Under the pieces are notes generated by a model. That model saw nothing but the letters and a program-made list of their open reading frames with translations, did not search any database and had not been told where the DNA came from. The translations under genes were made by a program, and so were the position numbers. From NCBI GenBank assembly GCA_014155875.1, contig JACEFZ010005600.1, forward strand, positions 481,001 through 545,000: 64,000 nt of DNA, in the 5' to 3' direction. Source of the stretch: Cepaea nemoralis (lineage: Eukaryota > Mollusca > Gastropoda > Stylommatophora > Helicidae). The number at the start of each line of letters is the position of its first letter. The stretch's first letter is position 1. Of this stretch, positions 60,331 through 64,000 are shown in pieces.

Positions 60331-60475
60331 TGTTATTATTATTATTATTATTATTATTACAATTATTATTATTATCATTATTATTGTTGTTGTTATTATT
60401 ATTGCTATTATTATTATTATTAGTATTATTATTAGTATTATTATTATTATTATCACTACTACTATTATTATTGCC
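60331..60475. repeat. (ATT)n microsatellite
   Basis: Imperfect ATT/GTT repeats directly left of the SINE-like copy b. Leu- or Ile-rich frames here are artefacts. Confidence 0.95.
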
Positions 60476-60703
60476 GGTCTCTCTGGCTGAGGGGTTACAC
60501 CACTTTCTCCGTAATCCCGTTTATCCATGCAGGGTGTCGCAGCTAGGCGAGAACTGGAAGCGGTTAGACCCGCGCTCGTGACTTGCGGGATAATGAGCCG
60601 GCCGCTCAAAAAGCAATGGCAAACTACTGAGCGTAATCTTGCCAAGAAGTCAACATACAGCTGAAAGATGCTGATGTTGACAGCGATGTCCTGTAAAGGA
60701 TAT
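60476..60703 (+). mobile_element. SINE-like repeat family 2, copy b, with (ATT)n tail
   Basis: Nearly identical to 40341-40585 (GGCTGAGGGGTTACACCACT, ACTTGCGGGATAATGAGCCG, AGCAATGGCAAACTACTGAG). It is followed by an (ATT)n run at 60716-60775 that may be its tail. Confidence 0.78.
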
Positions 60704-60715
60704 GCAAAACATTTT

Positions 60716-60717
60716 TA

Positions 60718-60776
<59 letters not shown>

Positions 60777-60930
60777 CTGATGGCAAGGTAGGAGTGTTAA
60801 TTCCCACACCGTCATTAAGTTGGAGTTAAATGTTGACATCTCGTTCAAAAAGCAGTGGCAAACTACTGACAGTAACATTTCCTAAAAAATCAACATGAGG
60901 CTGCTTGCGATGTCCTTCAAAGAACATTCA
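60716..60930 (+). mobile_element. (ATT)n and a diverged third copy of SINE-like family 2
   Basis: After the (ATT)n run, 60785-60930 retains AGCAGTGGCAAACTACTGAC, AAAAAATCAACATGAGGCTG and GCGATGTCCTTCAAAGAACA, recognisable as the family-2 core but far more diverged than copies a and b. Confidence 0.55.
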
Positions 60931-60982
60931 ACATAAGAAAATATGAGTATTATTATTTGTTACATCGATATCTGCCCCACAG

Positions 60983-61882
60983 GGTCATGTGAAGATTTCT
61001 TCTGTTTAATGGAGGACGATGACACAAATAAACAATACGCTGGCTGTAAGAAGAATCCTGGACATCGGAATTTCTTTCCTATTGACAAGTTCAACATGGA
61101 TAATCTGCCACTTATCAATGGAAGACATGAGATAGTGAAGTATATTAAATGTGTGGCATATCTAACTGTCCGTGTGACAGTCAATTATGTCAGTGAGAAA
61201 CGACCTGAGACTGTCCCAGGTACTGACATCCCCTACCCGTGGTTCAGTAACCGGGGCAGTAACTTGATGAGAGTAGGTAGTGGCTGGGTTGACGACGTAA
61301 TGAAACACACTGACCAAGATTGCCCATGTAACGAATGTTAGAATTCTCCAAAACCTCAGAGACAGTTTGCTGTCATTACCATAAAGACAGCAACTCATCT
61401 TGTTTATGATAAACTGGAGGCAGAAAGCACAACTTGTGATCTGTTGTTTGATTCTGGAAAAACACCTGATGTCTGTAAAGATGTCGTCACATTTACAGAT
61501 GCGTATATATTCCATAACTGCACCGTGCGTGATTCTTGCACAATTCGATATTGCACTCATGACACGGATATGGCAAATAGACTTGACAAGATGAAATCCA
61601 GGCATCGAGTTCATTTTCGTGCACTGAACAGGTGTGGTTATGTCAAAACCTCAACCGTCAAACTAAACGGCGGAGGGAAGACTAAACTAGAAATGCCCCT
61701 GAATATTGTGGTCTCCCACCCTCACGGATGAGCCAAACAGGTCAGCATAGGTCACTGTGATATCCCAGGTACTGATGGCACAGAAGAGGTTCAGTGTTTA
61801 AGTGGGGACATATTGTGCCCAGGTTCCAGCGGGGCGCCCTTGATGGTGCTGCCTCCAAGATTATTATATCCATGTATGTGAA
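60983..61882 (+). pseudogene. Trypsin-fold (PA clan) serine peptidase-like gene, copy 2
   Basis: An acceptor (GATATCTGCCCCACAG, ending 60982) opens the exon. The N-terminal domain (CKKNPGHRNFFPIDKF, YLTVRVTVNYVSEKRPETVP, PYPWFSNRGSNLMRVGSGW) and the peptidase part stay in one frame to 61882, interrupted by TAG (61339-61341, an AAG Lys codon in copy 1) and TGA (61729-61731, shared with copy 1). Triad candidates are His in TATHLVYD (61396-61398), Asp in DTDMA (61567-61569) and Ser in CPGSSGAP (61828-61830). The N-terminal domain is Cys-rich at its ends. It matches copy 1 in order and spacing across about 900 bp. Only two stops and no frameshift make it the less damaged copy. Upstream exons were not found. 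Confidence 0.72.
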
Positions 61883-62093
61883 TCAAGTCATGTTTAACAA
61901 CAGTGTCCTGACTCTGTCGTTCTTCTTTGGATCACACCAGAGATTGCTGTGTTGTATGTTACCATCCTATAACCAACATATGCAATTACCATGACTACCT
62001 TCTCCTTCTGTGGATGGCAGAAGACATTTCTGCGCTGTAGGAGCCAATTATGTAACATGACATTGGCAATCAATAACAGGAAATATCCTGCTG
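61883..62093. other. 3' flank of peptidase-like copy 2
   Basis: Unique DNA with no recognised feature. Confidence 0.4.
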
Positions 62094-62290
62094 ATCATCA
62101 TCATGTGCCCTGTCTTGTGGCATAGACGTCAACATACCGCAACAGACGTTGGCCCTCGGTGTTCTGAATCAGGTCTACTGTTGATACTTCTCCATACAAA
62201 CGCCCCAATCCATCCAGCATCAATGTTCTCCATGTACCCCCACAGTTCAACTGTTGATACTCCTCCATACAAACGCCCCAATCCATCCAG
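62094..62290 (-). pseudogene. RTE-like retrotransposon C-terminal end
   Basis: The minus strand reads GRLYGEVSTVDLIQNTEGQR and VDVYATRQGT then TGA, parallel to the C-terminus of the element at 46890 (AELIQNTKDRDLW, MNAYASRHGT). The stop merges into a TGATGATGATC tail. Nothing upstream survives except as the 73-bp array. Confidence 0.75.
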
Positions 62291-62885
62291 CATCAATGTT
62301 CTCCATGAACCCTTACAGTTCAACTGTTGATACTCCTCCATACAAACGCCCCAATCCATCCAGTATCAATGTTCTCCATGTACCTCCACAGCTCAACTGA
62401 TGATATTTCTCCATACAAATGCCCCAGTCCATCCAACATCAATGTTCTCCATGTACCCCCACAGTTCAACTGATGATATTCCCCCAATACTAACGGTCCA
62501 GTCCATCCAGCTTGAATGTTCTCCATGTACCCCCACAGTTCAACTGATGATATTCCTCCATACAACCGTCCTAGTCCATCCATCATCAATGTTCTCCATG
62601 TACCCCCCACAGTTCAACTGATGATATTCCTCCATACAACCGTCCTAGTCCATCCATCATCAATGTTCTCCATGTACCCAGACAGTTCAACTGATGATAT
62701 TCCCCCATACTAACGGTCCAGTCCATCCAGCTTGAATGTTCTCCATGTACCCCCCACAGTTCAACTGATGATATTCCTCCATACAACCGTCCTAGTCCAT
62801 CCATCATCAATGTTCTCCATGTACCCCCACAGTTCAACTGATGATATTCCCCCATACTAACGGCCCAGTCCATCCAGCTTCAATG
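62165..62885. repeat. 73-bp tandem repeat derived from the retrotransposon end
   Basis: About ten units containing CATCAATGTTCTCCATGTAC and CCACAGTTCAACTGATGATA. The GTTCTCCATG landmark recurs near 62225, 62298, 62371 and 62444. On the minus strand each unit encodes a TWRTLMLDGLGRLYG-type segment, matching the C-terminal RT region adjacent at 62094-62290. Confidence 0.9.
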
Positions 62886-63329
62886 TTCTCCTTCTGCCCC
62901 TGCATTGTTTCCCACTGATCGGTCTATTGCCGTCAAATCAAATCTTCTTTGGTGTAGCGCTAGTTCTGGTAATTGATAGCGTTGCATTGTAACGACATGG
63001 TCGAACCATTTGATCTTCTGCCTTTCAGTATATGTGGCTCAAGGTTTCGATCCCACTGTTTAACATCATGTCTTTCTTGGTCTCCGCAGGTTAAATTGGC
63101 AGCTCTTCTCAAGCATAGTCCGTCACCCAACACCCCCCAATGTGTACTATCACTAGCTATCCCACGCAGATCTGTCCATGTCCTCCCATGTTATTCATGT
63201 CTGTGTCTACTCCCCTTCTTCGTGTGTTCTTTGTACTTCCTCTGTTTATTTAGCCCTGTGGATTCCAGACTAAGACTTTTCTAGCTATAGGTCCAGGTCC
63301 AATTTTAAGGAGAGAAAAAAACTTTCCAC
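62886..63329. other. No recognised feature
   Basis: A possible acceptor (TTGGTCTCCGCAG, ending about 63089) opens a short frame without recognised motifs. No confident gene. Confidence 0.35.
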
Positions 63330-63560
63330 CTGTTCAACCAGCCTCTGTGGCATTGATTATATCTGCGGGGAAGAAAAGGCAGGACAGAAAAACTACTGCA
63401 GGAAATCCTCCTCCAGAAACGTCAAGCATTCCTTGCCCACATTGTCAAAGAACATTTCGAGCCAAAATAGGCCTTATCAGCCATCTTAGAACCCACGGCT
63501 CCATACCTTCAACCCCACTTGATGAAATGAGTGGTCATCATCATTCTTGATGGACAAACA
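63330..63560 (+). pseudogene. 3' end of a LINE with C-terminal C2H2 zinc finger
   Basis: The frame at 63347-63550 carries IPCPHCQRTFRAKIGLISHL followed by RTHG, a C2H2 finger (CX2C, 12 residues, HX3H). Such single fingers close the ORF of many metazoan EN-RT elements, as in the element ending at 21166. The coding frame ends at TGA 63548-63550, and GGTCATCATCATTC is typical of these 3' ends. The rest of the element is absent. Confidence 0.6.
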
Positions 63561-63665
63561 CCAACATCTGCGGGGGTTCATGATGCCGGATATGTTTGTC
63601 TCGTTTTCTGCGCCAGTGTTATCTGGCTTATCAGTTTCAAAGAGTTTATGCCTGTGACGTCAGCT

Positions 63666-63691
63666 GGGGGGGGGGGGGGGGGGGGGGGGGG
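63666..63691. repeat. Poly(G) tract, 26 nt
   Basis: Uninterrupted G run; length in the assembly may be unreliable. Confidence 0.95.
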
Positions 63692-63786
63692 AATTGGCTG
63701 GCAGGTTTTCCTGTGTGTCCGTCTCATCTTGTGGTTTCTTTTGTCAGTGTTGGCTCCTTGTGCGTTTTCTTGACTGGGTACAATTC

Positions 63787-63975
63787 TTATAAGGACTTTT
63801 TATATGAACTTTTAGCCTCTCTTTGTTTGTGTATTGTCTGTAGAAGCTTTTCGGTGGCTTGACTTTCTTCTTTCCGCCTTTCTTCTCTTTCGAGTTTCGC
63901 TTGGAAGAATTGCCTTTTCATGACGCGTTCTTTGTTCCTCGTGATGTATTCCTCCCCAGTCAATATTTCAGAGTA
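63787..63975 (-). CDS. Possible terminal exon of a host gene
   Basis: On the minus strand an acceptor-like CTAGCTTAG (ending at 63976) precedes 62 open codons: YSEILTGEEYITRNKERVMK, then a highly charged helix (QAKLEREERRKEESQATEKL) and TAA at 63789-63787. Composition and length fit the last coding exon of a coiled-coil protein. Family unknown. It could instead be a fragment of a retroelement gag. Confidence 0.3.
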   Translation of the reverse strand, partial: YSEILTGEEYITRNKERVMKRQFFQAKLEREERRKEESQATEKLLQTIHKQREAKSSYKKSL

Positions 63976-64000
63976 CTAAGCTAGGCTTTCTTCAGAGGTC

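Noticed and set aside
60291..60581. Leu-rich frame of 96 codons
   Set aside because: (ATT)n microsatellite read through into a SINE.

Overview
The window looks like animal nuclear DNA, most plausibly from a lophotrochozoan and perhaps a gastropod mollusc. There are no operons or ribosome binding sites. Instead it holds a dense mix of non-LTR retrotransposons, an LTR retrotransposon, a hAT relic, tRNA-derived SINEs, several kilobases of minisatellite and a few short stretches that look like spliced host exons. The lineage guess rests on the transposon mix and on a paired trypsin-fold peptidase-like gene that I associate with molluscs from memory; no search was run.

Left part (1-17 kb). A minus-strand Ty3/gypsy element runs off the left edge. 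It has a 5' LTR (3260-3880), a coiled-coil plus SCAN-like gag, and a protease followed directly by integrase, the order of the Gmr1 group. A 5'-truncated CR1/jockey-like reverse transcriptase follows (4075-5583), then 3 kb of GA/GT microsatellite and G-rich DNA ending in an (ATTTG)n retroposon tail. From 8.7 to 14.4 kb there is almost no recognisable content apart from one candidate host exon (13447-13623). An RTE-like 3' fragment, a tRNA-like SINE and a small CCAAC minisatellite come next.

Middle (17-34 kb). A nearly intact endonuclease-reverse transcriptase element with a C-terminal zinc finger (17280-21200) has a single internal stop. A 5.3-kb CCAGCCAACCAACAA minisatellite (24.4-29.7 kb) carries a solo LTR with a perfect 5-bp target duplication. 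It is followed by copy 1 of the peptidase-like gene (29926-30823), a probable twin-primed retroposon insertion (30905-31957), opposed copies of one SINE, and a 72-bp coding-phase repeat.

Right part (34-64 kb). An 18-bp and then a 19-bp minisatellite are interrupted by two RNase H-bearing retroposon fragments. Beyond are a repeat family with internal 145-bp units, a hAT transposase pseudogene split by a SINE, and a decayed near-full-length RTE-like element (46.9-50.1 kb). Two large minisatellites (54-bp unit, about 3.5 kb; 34-bp unit, about 3.3 kb) flank a 51-nt candidate exon. After them come shorter arrays, a second RNase H fragment, copy 2 of the peptidase-like gene (60983-61882), a 73-bp array that grew out of a retrotransposon 3' end, a zinc-finger retroposon tail, and a possible terminal exon on the minus strand at the right edge.

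Most coding capacity belongs to selfish elements and nearly all of it is broken. The most intriguing point is the peptidase-like pair. The two copies have different lesions but share an in-frame TGA inside a 27-nt block of perfect identity, upstream of a conserved catalytic serine motif.
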